From NCBI GenBank assembly GCA_022072225.1, contig JAJVIC010000006.1, positions 261,785 to 325,784 on the forward strand: a stretch of DNA of 64,000 bases, given 5' to 3'. The notes under the pieces are model-generated. The model did not search any database. It was given only the letters and a program-made list of their open reading frames with translations, and was not told the DNA's origin. Within the stretch, counting starts at the first letter, position 1. Every line of letters starts with the position of its first letter. Source of the DNA: Bacteroidia bacterium. Its GTDB lineage: Bacteria; Bacteroidota; Bacteroidia; SXHM01. This document shows, piece by piece, positions 8,781 to 18,451 of the stretch. The position numbers and the translations under genes are program-made.

Positions 8781-11189
8781 ATGAAAAGATTAAGTCCTCC
8801 TGAGTTGATTATTTTTTTTGCTTTAAGCACTTTGTTTAACCCTGCACATGCAAAAAAATCGGATTATAAAATTGTAAACCCACAATCGGTTTTTATTGAA
8901 AACAAAGGACAATGGCCCGAACAGGTTTTGTTTCTCACACGCCTTAACGGACTGGATGCATGGATCACCCGTGAGGGAATTGTTTATGATTTTTACAGAA
9001 CACAAAGCAATTCACCGGGTTACGAAAAACTCGAAACATTTATTAGCGAGCGCAGCGGACACATTGTAAAAGTTTTTATGCAAAATGCCTCTCTTCCATC
9101 TGCAAAAGGAGAGAAAAAAATTAATACTTATTACAATTACATCATAGGAAATAACCCTTCTGCCTGGGCATCAAATGTTGGTTTATATCATGAAGTTTGT
9201 TTGAAAAATATTTATGATGGAATAGACCAGCGCTATTATTTTGAAGGTGATAACATACGCTATGATTATATAATTCAGCCGGGAGCTGAGTTAAATCAGA
9301 TAAAGTTTACAGTTGACGGCAGTGAGAAAGTATTTGTGAATGAAATGAACGAACTGGTGTTTACTACCCGGTTTGGTGAAGTAAAACAGGCAGGACTTTT
9401 TGCTTATCAGCAAGTGAACGGGGAAAAGCAACAGGTAAATTGTAGTTTTATTCAGGAGGGTAAAACCATAACATTCGAATCCGCAGATTATAACAAAACG
9501 CTGCCACTTATTATTGACCCGTTGGTATATTCAACTTACATTGGTGGCACAGGCGAAGAATCGCTGCTATATTCACTTGATGTTGACGGTGCAGGAAATG
9601 TTTATGTAACAGGACGCACCTCATCTGCTGATTATCCGACCACAACAGGAGCTTATGATGAAATCAACAACGGAGGTCCACACGATGTATATATAACTAA
9701 ACTTAACGCAGCGGGAAGCGCATTAGTTTATTCAACTTTTGTTGGTGGCAGCGGAATGGATTGGGGTTATTCATTAAAAACTGACGGAAACGGAAATGTT
9801 TATGTAACAGGTGATACCTATTCATCTGATTTTCCAACTACTTCAGGCGTAATCAGTGAAACACTGAACGGGCTTGGCGATGCCTATGTACTGAAACTTA
9901 ATGCTGCAGGTAATGCATTGGATTTTTCTACATTTATAGGAGGCAGTGGTGTAGAAAGCGGCAAATCACTTGCCCTTGATGCAAACGGTAACACTTACAT
10001 TACAGGAACAACACAGTCTTATGACTTTCCTGTTACATCAGGAGCATATGACGAAACTGTAAACGGAAGTGGAAATACTCCTTATGATGCGTTTGTCGTT
10101 AAAATTAATGCAACTGCAACCGGATTTCTGTATTCCACTTATCTTGGAGGAACATCCAGCAATGGAGAGAACGGCATTGCAATAACAATTGATGCTGATG
10201 GCAATGCCTATGTAGCAGGTACAACCCATTCAAGTGATTTTCCTGTAACATCAGGAGCATATGACGAAAGTTTTAATTCATTAAATAATACCTACGATAT
10301 TTTTATAGCTAAATTAAATGCAGCAGGAAACGCATTGGTCTATTCCACATTTATAGGAACTGCAACCAGCGAAAATGTTAATGCAATTACGATTGATGCT
10401 AACGGAAATGCCTACATAACAGGCGGAGCGCCTATCAATTTTCCGACTACATCGGGTGCTTATGACCAGACTTTTGGCGGAGGTGGCGATGCTTTTGTAA
10501 CTAAGCTGAATGCGGCCGGAACCGCACTAGTGTTTTCCACCTACCTGGGCGGTGCGTTTTATGAAAATTCCAAGGACATTAAACTAGACGCAGCCGGAAA
10601 TATTATAATTACAGGCACCACGGCTTCGGCAGCTTTTCCTACCGTTGCGGGGGCGTATGACCAAACCTATAACGACAATGGAAGTTATGGTGATGTTTTT
10701 CTTTCGGTGTTTAATTCATCGGGCAGCAGCCTGCTTTATTCCACATTTATCGGGGGAAGCAATAAGGAGTTTGGCGGTTCGCTTTTTGCTGATGCAAACG
10801 GCAATGTTTACTTAACCGGTGAAACAGTTTCTTCTGATTTTCCGGTTACTTCGGGCTGCTTTGACGAAACCTATAATGCAGGAACTGATGACCTCTTTAT
10901 TCTTAAAATCAATTTGTCGGATATAACAGGGATATACCCGGTAGATGCGAATAAATTATTTTCTGTTTTTCCAAATCCGGCTAACAGTGAAATTAATTTT
11001 GCGGTAAACAATTCTGGTTTGTATTCTCTTGTGTTGTTTGATATGCAGGGGAAATCAATTTATTCACGAGATGTTGTTATTGGAACAAATTATAGTATGA
11101 ATATTCAGGACATTAAAGCAGGATTTTATCTGTTGAAGTTGACGGATAATTTTGGAGAAACCGAAATAGTTAGAATAATTATCAATTAA
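8781..11189 (+). CDS. SBBP-repeat T9SS cargo protein
   Basis: An 802-residue exported protein. After a leader (FFALSTLFNPAHA) comes an N-terminal domain marked by IENKGQWPEQVLF, the entry motif of the DUF7948-type domain that precedes SBBP propellers in Bacteroidota. From about residue 250 there are about eight SBBP-like repeats of about 58 residues (VYSTYIGG, DGAGNVYVTGRT, DYPTTTGAYDE, VYITKLNAAGSA). The last 75 residues are a T9SS type A domain (VFPNPANSEINFAV, LFDMQGKSIYS, AGFYLLKLT). It is likely a surface or secreted beta-propeller protein with no visible catalytic site. The repeats differ from those of the divergent neighbour, so the pair is not a recent duplication. Confidence 0.9.
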   Translation: MKRLSPPELIIFFALSTLFNPAHAKKSDYKIVNPQSVFIENKGQWPEQVLFLTRLNGLDAWITREGIVYDFYRTQSNSPGYEKLETFISERSGHIVKVFMQNASLPSAKGEKKINTYYNYIIGNNPSAWASNVGLYHEVCLKNIYDGIDQRYYFEGDNIRYDYIIQPGAELNQIKFTVDGSEKVFVNEMNELVFTTRFGEVKQAGLFAYQQVNGEKQQVNCSFIQEGKTITFESADYNKTLPLIIDPLVYSTYIGGTGEESLLYSLDVDGAGNVYVTGRTSSADYPTTTGAYDEINNGGPHDVYITKLNAAGSALVYSTFVGGSGMDWGYSLKTDGNGNVYVTGDTYSSDFPTTSGVISETLNGLGDAYVLKLNAAGNALDFSTFIGGSGVESGKSLALDANGNTYITGTTQSYDFPVTSGAYDETVNGSGNTPYDAFVVKINATATGFLYSTYLGGTSSNGENGIAITIDADGNAYVAGTTHSSDFPVTSGAYDESFNSLNNTYDIFIAKLNAAGNALVYSTFIGTATSENVNAITIDANGNAYITGGAPINFPTTSGAYDQTFGGGGDAFVTKLNAAGTALVFSTYLGGAFYENSKDIKLDAAGNIIITGTTASAAFPTVAGAYDQTYNDNGSYGDVFLSVFNSSGSSLLYSTFIGGSNKEFGGSLFADANGNVYLTGETVSSDFPVTSGCFDETYNAGTDDLFILKINLSDITGIYPVDANKLFSVFPNPANSEINFAVNNSGLYSLVLFDMQGKSIYSRDVVIGTNYSMNIQDIKAGFYLLKLTDNFGETEIVRIIIN

Positions 11190-11245
11190 TTTTTTAGTAC
11201 TTATTCTAATCAATACTCTAATAATTAATCCTAAATTCCTGTAGC

Positions 11246-11563
11246 ATGAAAAATCTTATTCTATTTACAACATTTATTACAGTCATTTTATTTTCTGCTT
11301 GTCAAAACTATTGTGCAAAATGTGAAAAAAAATGTGGCCATTGTATCTATCCTGCTGGAGATACATCAAATGTATCTTGTGCTGACGAGTATAATTCTTA
11401 TGAAGATGCTAAAAATGCTTGCGTAAACCAAAGCTTCGGAACATGGGAAGTTACTGAAACAAATGAGGGTGTAGAACAATGCTTTCAGAGCAATTCAGAA
11501 AGAATTAACGGGGGAGCTGTATGTGCGTCAGAAGGTGGCACTTGGATTCATACAAAAAACTGA
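11246..11563 (+). CDS. Small Cys-rich lipoprotein
   Basis: A 105-residue predicted lipoprotein of unknown function: hydrophobic leader with lipobox FSAC (Cys19), then a Cys-rich segment (CQNYCAKCEKKCGHC) and four further Cys towards the C-terminus. The Cys spacing could support disulfides or metal binding; it does not match a family I can name. It lies 56 bp after the SBBP gene on the same strand, so co-transcription is possible. The frame, leader and downstream convergent gene (7-bp gap) support it as a real gene. Confidence 0.7.
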   Translation: MKNLILFTTFITVILFSACQNYCAKCEKKCGHCIYPAGDTSNVSCADEYNSYEDAKNACVNQSFGTWEVTETNEGVEQCFQSNSERINGGAVCASEGGTWIHTKN

Positions 11564-11570
11564 AAATAGT

Positions 11571-12152
11571 TTACATTTTTTTCTTCTCCCAAACCGAGGC
11601 AACCTGCTCCAATTCCTTGTACCAGGCTTTTCCAAACCTGCGTATCAAAGGTTCTTTCAGGAATTTGTAAACCGGTACGTTTAATTTTTCGCCACAGGGT
11701 ATGGCGGGTTTGCATACTTTCCATTTCTCGTAGTTAAGGGCAAGGTAGCTTTTCATGTCTTTAATACGGATAGGGTAGAGGTGGCACGAAACAGGTTTTT
11801 TGAAGTCAATTTTGCCGGCACGGTTGGCCATTTCAATGGCGCACTTGGCTATTTTATGTTCATCAAACACTACGTAAGCGCAGTGTTTGTTGCGCGAGTT
11901 GAGCGGGGTTTCCAGCTCGTTGGCTTCGTTCTTTACCCACTTGCCCTTTTTTTCAATGGTTTTTATGCCCGTAGCATTCATAAAGGGTTTAACCTGCTCG
12001 TAAATTTCATCCAGAATAAGGACTTCTTCCTCGTCAAGGGGTGCGCCTGCTTCGCCTTCTACGCAGCAGGCTCCTTTGCAGGCGCCAAGGTCGCACACAA
12101 ATTTTTTGGTCAATAATTCTTCGCTCAAAAGGGTGTCTTTTACGGCTATCAT
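11571..12152 (-). CDS. DUF3109 family protein
   Basis: A 193-residue cytoplasmic protein. It carries the DUF3109 signature: a Cys cluster near the N-terminus (VCDLGACKGACC), then HCAYVVFD and SCHLYPIRI, a set of conserved Cys likely to bind a metal or Fe-S cluster, related in spacing to the YkgJ CxxCxxCC group. No leader and no TM segment. The family is widespread and near single-copy in Bacteroidota but lacks a defined function. It is divergent from the PKD protein at 12225 and convergent with the Cys-rich lipoprotein. Confidence 0.88.
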   Translation of the reverse strand: MIAVKDTLLSEELLTKKFVCDLGACKGACCVEGEAGAPLDEEEVLILDEIYEQVKPFMNATGIKTIEKKGKWVKNEANELETPLNSRNKHCAYVVFDEHKIAKCAIEMANRAGKIDFKKPVSCHLYPIRIKDMKSYLALNYEKWKVCKPAIPCGEKLNVPVYKFLKEPLIRRFGKAWYKELEQVASVWEKKKM

Positions 12153-12224
12153 TTGTTTTCAGGCATAAGTGCAGCGCAAGATGCCAAATTTTTATACATT
12201 CGCGTTCTATTAATTAATAAAATC

Positions 12225-15131
12225 ATGAAGAAATTTTTACTTGCGTTTACACTTATAACGCTTAACTTATCACTTATCACTTCTTACGCGCAATGTCCCG
12301 GCTGTATAATAGACACCCAGTGTGGTGTAGGTATAAATCCGGTAGCGCCAACGCTGTGTCCATCGGTATTGCCTAACGCCATTCAAAACCAGCCCTACGA
12401 CCAGAACCTTACCTTTTTTATGCCCCGCGACTTTGTTGACCAGCAAAGCGGTCAGTCAGTAACCCTCAACGGAATTACCGTTACGCAAATAGTAGGTATG
12501 CCTGCGGGCTTAAACTACCAGTGCGACCAGCCAGGTTGTGCTTACACTGTTACGCAGGATTCGCGCGGTTGCGTTAAAATATGCGGAACACCTACAGTAC
12601 CCGGAAATTACAACGTAGTGGTTTCGGTAGTAGCCAATGTTACCACTCCGATAGGAACCATTAATAACCCCGCAAGTTTTTCCTTATTCCTGATTGTTGA
12701 GCCAGCTCCGGGAGGAAACCCTTATTTCGGTTTCAATCCTCCTTCGGCTTGTGGCGAGTTGGATGTTACCTACGAAGCCTATCTTGATTTTTCACCTAAT
12801 CAGGTAACCGAATATGCCTGGGATTTTGATAATGGAAATACCTCAACCCAACAAAACCCGCCCATACAATCATACACCACACCCGGTGATTATTACCCAA
12901 GCCTTACCACTACCGTTTACAATTATGTATTGACCGATGTATCGGCTACTACCTCCGGTTCGGGCTGGTGCGGTGATATTGAAGAAATAAGTCTGTTTGG
13001 TGTTTGTCAGGGCGCCCCCGATTTGTATTTCACCTTTACCAACGGAACACAAAACTATACTTCATCTGAAGGAAGCAATAACACTTCCAACTCATGGAGT
13101 AACCTTAACTTAACGCTCGAAAATCCTGCATTTAATATCAACTTCTGGGACTCAGACGGAACCTCGCAAGACGATAATCTGGGAGCATACCCAACTTATG
13201 TAACTGCAGCCGGAACATTCAACTTCACAACCCCTGAAGCTTTCGGAACCTATACCATTGCCCTGGTCGTTGATACGGTTTACCAAACGGAAGACACCAT
13301 TACCGTTTTTGCCAACCCGCCCGTACCTCCAATGATTGCAATGCCAAACGACAGCGTTTGCCTTGGTGATTCATTATTGCTTACTACTATCTCAGGTCCT
13401 TATACCTATCAATGGTCGCAAAGCGAAACTTTTATATCAGACAGCGAAGCAGTATGGGTAAGCGTACCCGGTCCAACTGGTTATTACAACCTGCTTATTA
13501 CCGACACAACCACTTTCTGCCTTAACCGTGCCGACTCTATTCGCGTATCGTTTGTAAACGATCCCGCACAACCCTTTATAACTTTCAATGCAGACATTAA
13601 TGCACTGGAAATTACCAACAATAACAGCGGACTATATGATGTAACCTGGTATAACAACGGAGTGGAAGTGGTTGATTCAACGGGCAACACCCTTGGCGGA
13701 CAAACCACAGCAGGGCCATACACCGCCAGCTTTACCAGTTCAGTTGGTTGCACAAGCGAATCATTTCCGTTTACACTTTGTCTGGCAGGTGGCATTGCAT
13801 CGGTATCAAAAGATACGCTGTGCTGTGGCGACCTTGCACAGGTGCTTTCAGAAGGATTTGTGGCTAGCCCCGGTTTTAATGTAGCGTGGGCGGTAACTCC
13901 TGCCGACTTTGGTCCGGTAAGCAACCAGCAACAGGCAACAGCAGCAAACAATGCAGGATATATTTTCCCGGGATTGAACGACTCGTCTTACACTATTCAG
14001 CGTCAGTGTGCCAACCTTACTGATAGTTTAGAAGAAGGCTGGTATTACATCACACCGTTTATTGCCGAAGAAGCAAACATAACACCTGTGGTTTGGGATA
14101 CCCTTACCGCTGACTGCAGACCCAACATGACTATTTGCCCAATTATTACGGGCGACAGCGGTTGGGCAATAGACCCGATGGTATTTATTTTTCCTGACGG
14201 AACATCGTTTAATGTAAACGACCAATACCTTCCGGGAAATCATATCGTAATTTCGCAGCAGCTCATTAGCGTATTACCGGGCGGAACATTACCTTGTATT
14301 CCGCTTACAGGTTTGTTTCCTGGCGACCCCAACGGAACCTGGATTATTTCGGCAACCAACACAGGAACAGGTGCAGTTAACGTATATGTTCCGCCTTTCC
14401 AGATTATTAACTATGCCGACAGCTGTAATCTGATTACTGAAGATCAGGTTTACACCTTTGATGAAATGATAATAGACCTTGACCCGGGCGAAACACAAAC
14501 CATTGAATTGGTAGTTCCTCCGGTGCCGGGCGAGTTTCCCGCCATTGTTGAAACCTGTTCGGGCTTTGGTCAGCGCGACTCGGTTTACCTCAGAAACTGT
14601 TTCCCTGAATTGACCTGTACCATTGCCATTGATTCGATACAAGGCCAAAACGTAACCACCTTTGATGGTTCCAACGGATTTGTGGATGTAGAGATTACAG
14701 GAGCCACAGCACCCTACACTTACTCATGGAGCAACGGTGCAACTACCGAAGACCTTTTTAATATCCCGGCAGGAACCTATACACTTACCGTTACCGATGC
14801 CAATTGTTCACGCAGCTTAACTGTTATTATCAGTCAGCCGCCAAACGGAATAGATGAAACTACTACAGCTGGTTTCGCCCTGTTGCAAAACATTCCAAAT
14901 CCTTTTAACAGCAGCACGGTTATCAACTTTGTATCTGACCAGCCGGGTGATTATGTGTTTACCGTAACCACTATTGAAGGCAAACTTTTAGAAGCCCGTC
15001 AGGTGCAGGCATCAGCCGGGTTAAATAAAATTGAGTTCTTTACCGGAAACCTGCCTGCGGGAGTTTACTTCTATACTTTAAGTAATAAAGAAGTAAGAGC
15101 TACCAAGCGAATGATGGTGAGCCCCCACTAA
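12225..15131 (+). CDS. Large T9SS cargo with PKD/Ig-like domains and SprB-type repeat
   Basis: A 968-residue exported protein from the ATG at 12225, chosen because it opens a standard leader (KKFLLAFTLITLNLSLITSYAQ). The body is Cys-containing and Thr/Asn-rich with Ig-like/PKD modules (YAWDFDNGNTSTQQNPPIQSY is a PKD-type core), a long middle region without a named family, one SprB-type repeat near residues 830-875 (YTYSWSNGATTEDLFNIPAG) and a T9SS type A sorting domain (LLQNIPNPFNSSTVINF to the end). It is probably a surface adhesin-like or secreted scaffold protein; no catalytic residues were seen. Part of the leader is encoded by the tandem words ACTTATCACTTATCACTT. Confidence 0.88.
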   Translation: MKKFLLAFTLITLNLSLITSYAQCPGCIIDTQCGVGINPVAPTLCPSVLPNAIQNQPYDQNLTFFMPRDFVDQQSGQSVTLNGITVTQIVGMPAGLNYQCDQPGCAYTVTQDSRGCVKICGTPTVPGNYNVVVSVVANVTTPIGTINNPASFSLFLIVEPAPGGNPYFGFNPPSACGELDVTYEAYLDFSPNQVTEYAWDFDNGNTSTQQNPPIQSYTTPGDYYPSLTTTVYNYVLTDVSATTSGSGWCGDIEEISLFGVCQGAPDLYFTFTNGTQNYTSSEGSNNTSNSWSNLNLTLENPAFNINFWDSDGTSQDDNLGAYPTYVTAAGTFNFTTPEAFGTYTIALVVDTVYQTEDTITVFANPPVPPMIAMPNDSVCLGDSLLLTTISGPYTYQWSQSETFISDSEAVWVSVPGPTGYYNLLITDTTTFCLNRADSIRVSFVNDPAQPFITFNADINALEITNNNSGLYDVTWYNNGVEVVDSTGNTLGGQTTAGPYTASFTSSVGCTSESFPFTLCLAGGIASVSKDTLCCGDLAQVLSEGFVASPGFNVAWAVTPADFGPVSNQQQATAANNAGYIFPGLNDSSYTIQRQCANLTDSLEEGWYYITPFIAEEANITPVVWDTLTADCRPNMTICPIITGDSGWAIDPMVFIFPDGTSFNVNDQYLPGNHIVISQQLISVLPGGTLPCIPLTGLFPGDPNGTWIISATNTGTGAVNVYVPPFQIINYADSCNLITEDQVYTFDEMIIDLDPGETQTIELVVPPVPGEFPAIVETCSGFGQRDSVYLRNCFPELTCTIAIDSIQGQNVTTFDGSNGFVDVEITGATAPYTYSWSNGATTEDLFNIPAGTYTLTVTDANCSRSLTVIISQPPNGIDETTTAGFALLQNIPNPFNSSTVINFVSDQPGDYVFTVTTIEGKLLEARQVQASAGLNKIEFFTGNLPAGVYFYTLSNKEVRATKRMMVSPH

Positions 15132-15132
15132 A

Positions 15133-15151
15133 TCTCCCCCGAAGGGGGAGA
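15133..15151 (+). terminator. Short GC-rich hairpin after the PKD protein
   Basis: TCTCCCCC (15133-15140), loop GAA, GGGGGAGA (15144-15151): perfect 8-bp stem directly after the stop codon. It is followed by only a weak T-stretch, so it is either a terminator or one copy of a common Bacteroidota palindromic repeat. Confidence 0.55.
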
Positions 15152-15195
15152 CTTTGCTAACGCACTTGCCATCTAACCGCTAGTGCGATGGGAAG

Positions 15196-15214
15196 CCCTC
15201 TCCTTTGGAGAGGG
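15196..15214 (+). repeat. Second GC-rich palindrome (CCCTCTCC/GGAGAGGG)
   Basis: Perfect 8-bp stem with TTT loop, 45 bp after the previous hairpin. A degenerate relative (CCCTCTCCAAAAGAGAGAG) lies at about 30840-30858. It is a dispersed intergenic palindrome rather than a gene-specific signal. Confidence 0.5.
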
Positions 15215-15271
15215 TTGGGAGAGGCTATTGTTTGTTTTTGTCTAATTTTGATTAAACCAAAAACCAAAGCT

Positions 15272-16012
15272 ATGAAAAAATACCTACTACTTGCTGCAGC
15301 TATTCTTTCGTTTACTGGAACGTTTTCGCAAACGCATTTTTATACAGCCTTCGGTTATAACTTAGGGTACGCTAAATTAGAAGGCCTGAATGTTTATGGC
15401 GTTGACCGATATAATGCCACCCGCACTCCACCGGTTGATACTTCCTGGACAACGTTTGATGAAATGGACAACTTTCATTTCCCTAATGGTTTTTGCGCTT
15501 CAATGGGAGGGAGCAGTAACAGGATAATGATGGATGTTACCTGGGTGGGCAGGCATATGAACCGCACAGCAGGCGGCACAAAACCCGGGTATGAAGGCAG
15601 AAGAGAAATGAAATGGAGGCTCAATACCTTTAATATAGGATTTGGAGTTGCTCTTGGTAAAAATAGAGGAAGCAGATTCAATCTGGGATTATCCTTTGAT
15701 TTTGGAAGTGAAAAAGTATTTACCCGCCTGAACGAAAACGGTGTTTATAAAACCGAAGACTATGATTTGTTGCAAAAAAACATGATTATTGGCAGCACCT
15801 TTTTTATGCAGATAATTCTTTCATCACAAAATATTCCGGGAGGCATATTTATAAGACCGTATATACAATTGCCCTACTTCAAAACCAATTACTATGATAC
15901 CCATGAGGAATTAGACGCTAATAATCCTATTGAATATGATGCGGCAGAATCCAATAGTTGGAATGCAGGGGTTCAATTGATGATAGGCCTGGTAGTTAAA
16001 AAAAGCGACTAA
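15272..16012 (+). CDS. Exported protein, probable outer-membrane beta-barrel
   Basis: A 246-residue exported protein of unknown function; start at the ATG at 15272, which opens the leader MKKYLLLAAAILSFTGTFSQ (the longer frame begins inside the palindromic repeat). The mature region has barrel-like alternating strands (TFNIGFGVALGKNRGSRFNLGLSFDFGS, PGGIFIRPYIQLPYF, WNAGVQLMIGLVVKK). There is no family I can name with confidence. Its stop overlaps the stop of the convergent DUF983 gene by 4 bp. Confidence 0.65.
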   Translation: MKKYLLLAAAILSFTGTFSQTHFYTAFGYNLGYAKLEGLNVYGVDRYNATRTPPVDTSWTTFDEMDNFHFPNGFCASMGGSSNRIMMDVTWVGRHMNRTAGGTKPGYEGRREMKWRLNTFNIGFGVALGKNRGSRFNLGLSFDFGSEKVFTRLNENGVYKTEDYDLLQKNMIIGSTFFMQIILSSQNIPGGIFIRPYIQLPYFKTNYYDTHEELDANNPIEYDAAESNSWNAGVQLMIGLVVKKSD

Positions 16013-16377
16013 GCCTCTTTCTTAGTAAAGAAATACATCCAGATAATGCGCGATAGCCTGAAATTCGGAAATATCAACAGTACCAGAACTGATATAAAAA
16101 GCACGATTATTTTGTAGTCGTATGCTGCATCGGGCAATAGCACTGACCATGCAACAAACACACTTACCATTTCGGCTACGGCCAATGCATAACTGACATA
16201 CATCGCTCCCCAGAAAAAGCCTGGTTCGCGTTCAAACTTATGAGCGCAATGCGGGCAGGTTTCGTTCATTACCGGCATTTGAAACAGAAACAGGTTGCCT
16301 TTGGTTTTAAACACATCGCCCGTTTCGCATTTAGGGCATTTGCCTTTTAAGAGGGATATTATTCTGGGTGAGCTCAT
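16009..16377 (-). CDS. DUF983 family membrane protein
   Basis: A 122-residue protein: two CxxC pairs (CPKC at about 14-17 and CPHC at about 41-44, a zinc-ribbon-like knuckle), the family hallmark EPGFFWGAMYVSYA, and two TM helices (about 57-78 and 88-107). Length and layout match DUF983. The zinc-ribbon is expected on the cytoplasmic side. Function unknown; it is widespread in Bacteroidota and Proteobacteria. It is divergent from the sensor-kinase gene at 16469. Confidence 0.92.
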   Translation of the reverse strand: MSSPRIISLLKGKCPKCETGDVFKTKGNLFLFQMPVMNETCPHCAHKFEREPGFFWGAMYVSYALAVAEMVSVFVAWSVLLPDAAYDYKIIVLFISVLVLLIFPNFRLSRIIWMYFFTKKEA

Positions 16378-16456
16378 AGTTAACAGAACAGTTTGGAAGG
16401 CTCAAAGTTCATAATTTTAAACATAAAACACAGGATTCGGTAAAATCTAAGTTGTT

Positions 16457-16464
16457 TATACTTG
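16457..16464 (+). promoter_or_regulatory. -7-like box (TATACTTG) before the sensor kinase gene
   Basis: One mismatch to TAnnTTTG, ending 4 nt before the ATG at 16469; TTCG at 16436-16439 is a possible -33 with a 17-bp spacer. It implies a very short leader. Confidence 0.4.
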
Positions 16465-16468
16465 TGGC

Positions 16469-18451
16469 ATGAAACACTCTAAACTTCTCTTCACAGCATT
16501 TGTAATGCTTGCATGGTTTAATACCACTGCTCAAATTCCGCCCGACAGCCTTTGGCGTGTAGTACAAAAAATCCATTTCAGCAAATCAGATTCTGCTAAA
16601 GCACTTGCCGAAAACTGGTTGAAAGCTAATGCGGCAAAAAATGATTTCGCCAATACCTCGCATGCTCATTACTGGATAGGCAGCATTTTTATGAAAAAGA
16701 ATTTAGACTCGGCACAGGTTCATGCCACACAGTGTTTACTCAATGCCGAAAAATCAGGGAAACCGGTATTGATAGCACGCGCGCATTTTCTTCATGGCTC
16801 CATAAGCAACCGCAACAGCAAATTTGATGTGGCAGTTACCCAGATGAAAACCGGATTGGAAGCCCTTGTTCCTGAAAAGGACACCACAGCCAAGCAATAC
16901 AATGAAATTTATGAACTGCTCTTGCGCGGCTTATCTACGGCATACAATTATGCCGACAAAAATGACGAAGCTATGAACTATGCGCTCAAGGCACTGGAAG
17001 TGGCGCGCAGAAACAAAAACGACTTTGCCGAAACAGCGGGTTTAATTGCTGTTTCAAGCCTGCATTATAAAATAGGTGATTATAAGGAAGCCATTAAGTA
17101 TTCGCACCTCGCATTAGAGAAAAATCTGAAAACAAATAATAAGCTGCCTGTTTCCAAGTGTTACGCCAACCTTGCCATTTTCCATAATGCGGCAAAGAAC
17201 CTTGACTCGGCCGCTTATTACCAAAAGAAGGCTATAGAACTCAACCGCGAGTTAAAAAACTACGAAGGCCTGGTGAATAACCTGGTTATTCTCTCCAGCA
17301 TCAACAGTGATTTAGGCGATATAAAAGCAGCTATTGTAAACCTTGAAGATGCCGATAAAATTGCCAAAGAAATGAATCTTGACCTGCAGCGTTTTGATAT
17401 TTTGATAAACTTTTGTTACGCCTATAACAAAGAAAAACGCTTTGCAGAAGCCATTTCAAAAGCAGATGAACTTATAACGCTTTCGGCAAGCAAAAACAGA
17501 GTTGACAAACTTTCAAAAGCCTACCGCGAAAAATACACAGCCCTTGCCGGGCTTGGTAAATACAAGGAAGCAACCGAGTGGTTAGAGAAAAGCATAGCCA
17601 TTGCAGATAGCCTTAAAAAAGAAGAAAACGAAAAGAACCTGCAGCAACTCCTGGTGAAATACGAAACCGAAAAAAAGGAACAAGAAATAAAACGCATGAC
17701 TACCGAGGCACAAATAAAAGACCTTACTATTCGTCAGCGAAACATACAATTAGTTTCGGTTATTGTGGGTTTGTTTGTGGCTGCCGGCCTGGGTTTTCTC
17801 TTGTTCCGCAATTACAAAATCAAGAAAGAGTTTGAGTTGCTTGATTTGAAACAACGCTTTTACCGTGCGCAGATAAACCCTCACTTTCTGTTTAATGCGC
17901 TGGGTTCGGTGCAGGGCTTCTTTTATGATAAAACAGACCCGAACAAAGCAGCAAGCTACCTCTCCCGCTTATCAAAACTGATGCGCCAGATATTGGAAAA
18001 CACGTTTGACAATCAGGTAACATTAGCGGAAGAAAAAATACTGATGGAAAACTATCTGGAGATACAGAAAGTGCGTATGGCTGATCGTTTTGATTATGAG
18101 ATTGAAATGGATGACGATTTGCGCGATGTATTGATCCCTTCCATGATTACTCAGCCTTTTCTGGAGAATGCGGTTGAACATGGGTTTAAGGAACTCACTT
18201 ACCGTAGAGGAAAAATCAGCATTCTCATCACTGAAGCAGACAAGGCCTTGCAGATAAAGATTGAAGACAATGGAAAAGGTTTGGATGGGAAGAAAGGCAA
18301 TAAAGCACACAAATCGCGGGCAATGGATATAACCCGCGAACGCTTAAAACTGCTTGCAAAGACAACAAAGAAAAATGCGAACTTTGAAGTAACAGACAAT
18401 GCAGCCAACGGAGGAGTTGGTGTAACCGTGTTGATAAACTTACCAATATGA
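16469..18451 (+). CDS. TPR-containing LytS-type sensor histidine kinase
   Basis: A 660-residue membrane sensor kinase. Leader (LLFTAFVMLAWFNTTAQ), then about six TPR-like helical repeats in the periplasm (about 30-370), a coiled coil (about 375-420), one TM (about 427-448; VIVGLFVAAGLGFLLF) and a cytoplasmic LytS-type kinase: the His motif AQINPHFLFNALGS (about residues 467-480) followed by an HATPase domain with N-box QPFLENAVEHGF and G-box IEDNGKGLDG. The ATGA overlap with the following LytTR regulator gene makes the pair a two-component system. TPR input domains of this kind are common in Bacteroidota; the stimulus is unknown. Confidence 0.95.
   Translation: MKHSKLLFTAFVMLAWFNTTAQIPPDSLWRVVQKIHFSKSDSAKALAENWLKANAAKNDFANTSHAHYWIGSIFMKKNLDSAQVHATQCLLNAEKSGKPVLIARAHFLHGSISNRNSKFDVAVTQMKTGLEALVPEKDTTAKQYNEIYELLLRGLSTAYNYADKNDEAMNYALKALEVARRNKNDFAETAGLIAVSSLHYKIGDYKEAIKYSHLALEKNLKTNNKLPVSKCYANLAIFHNAAKNLDSAAYYQKKAIELNRELKNYEGLVNNLVILSSINSDLGDIKAAIVNLEDADKIAKEMNLDLQRFDILINFCYAYNKEKRFAEAISKADELITLSASKNRVDKLSKAYREKYTALAGLGKYKEATEWLEKSIAIADSLKKEENEKNLQQLLVKYETEKKEQEIKRMTTEAQIKDLTIRQRNIQLVSVIVGLFVAAGLGFLLFRNYKIKKEFELLDLKQRFYRAQINPHFLFNALGSVQGFFYDKTDPNKAASYLSRLSKLMRQILENTFDNQVTLAEEKILMENYLEIQKVRMADRFDYEIEMDDDLRDVLIPSMITQPFLENAVEHGFKELTYRRGKISILITEADKALQIKIEDNGKGLDGKKGNKAHKSRAMDITRERLKLLAKTTKKNANFEVTDNAANGGVGVTVLINLPI

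Noticed and set aside
13484-13951. 155-codon minus-strand frame
   Set aside because: Antisense to the large T9SS protein; no leader, motifs or start context.
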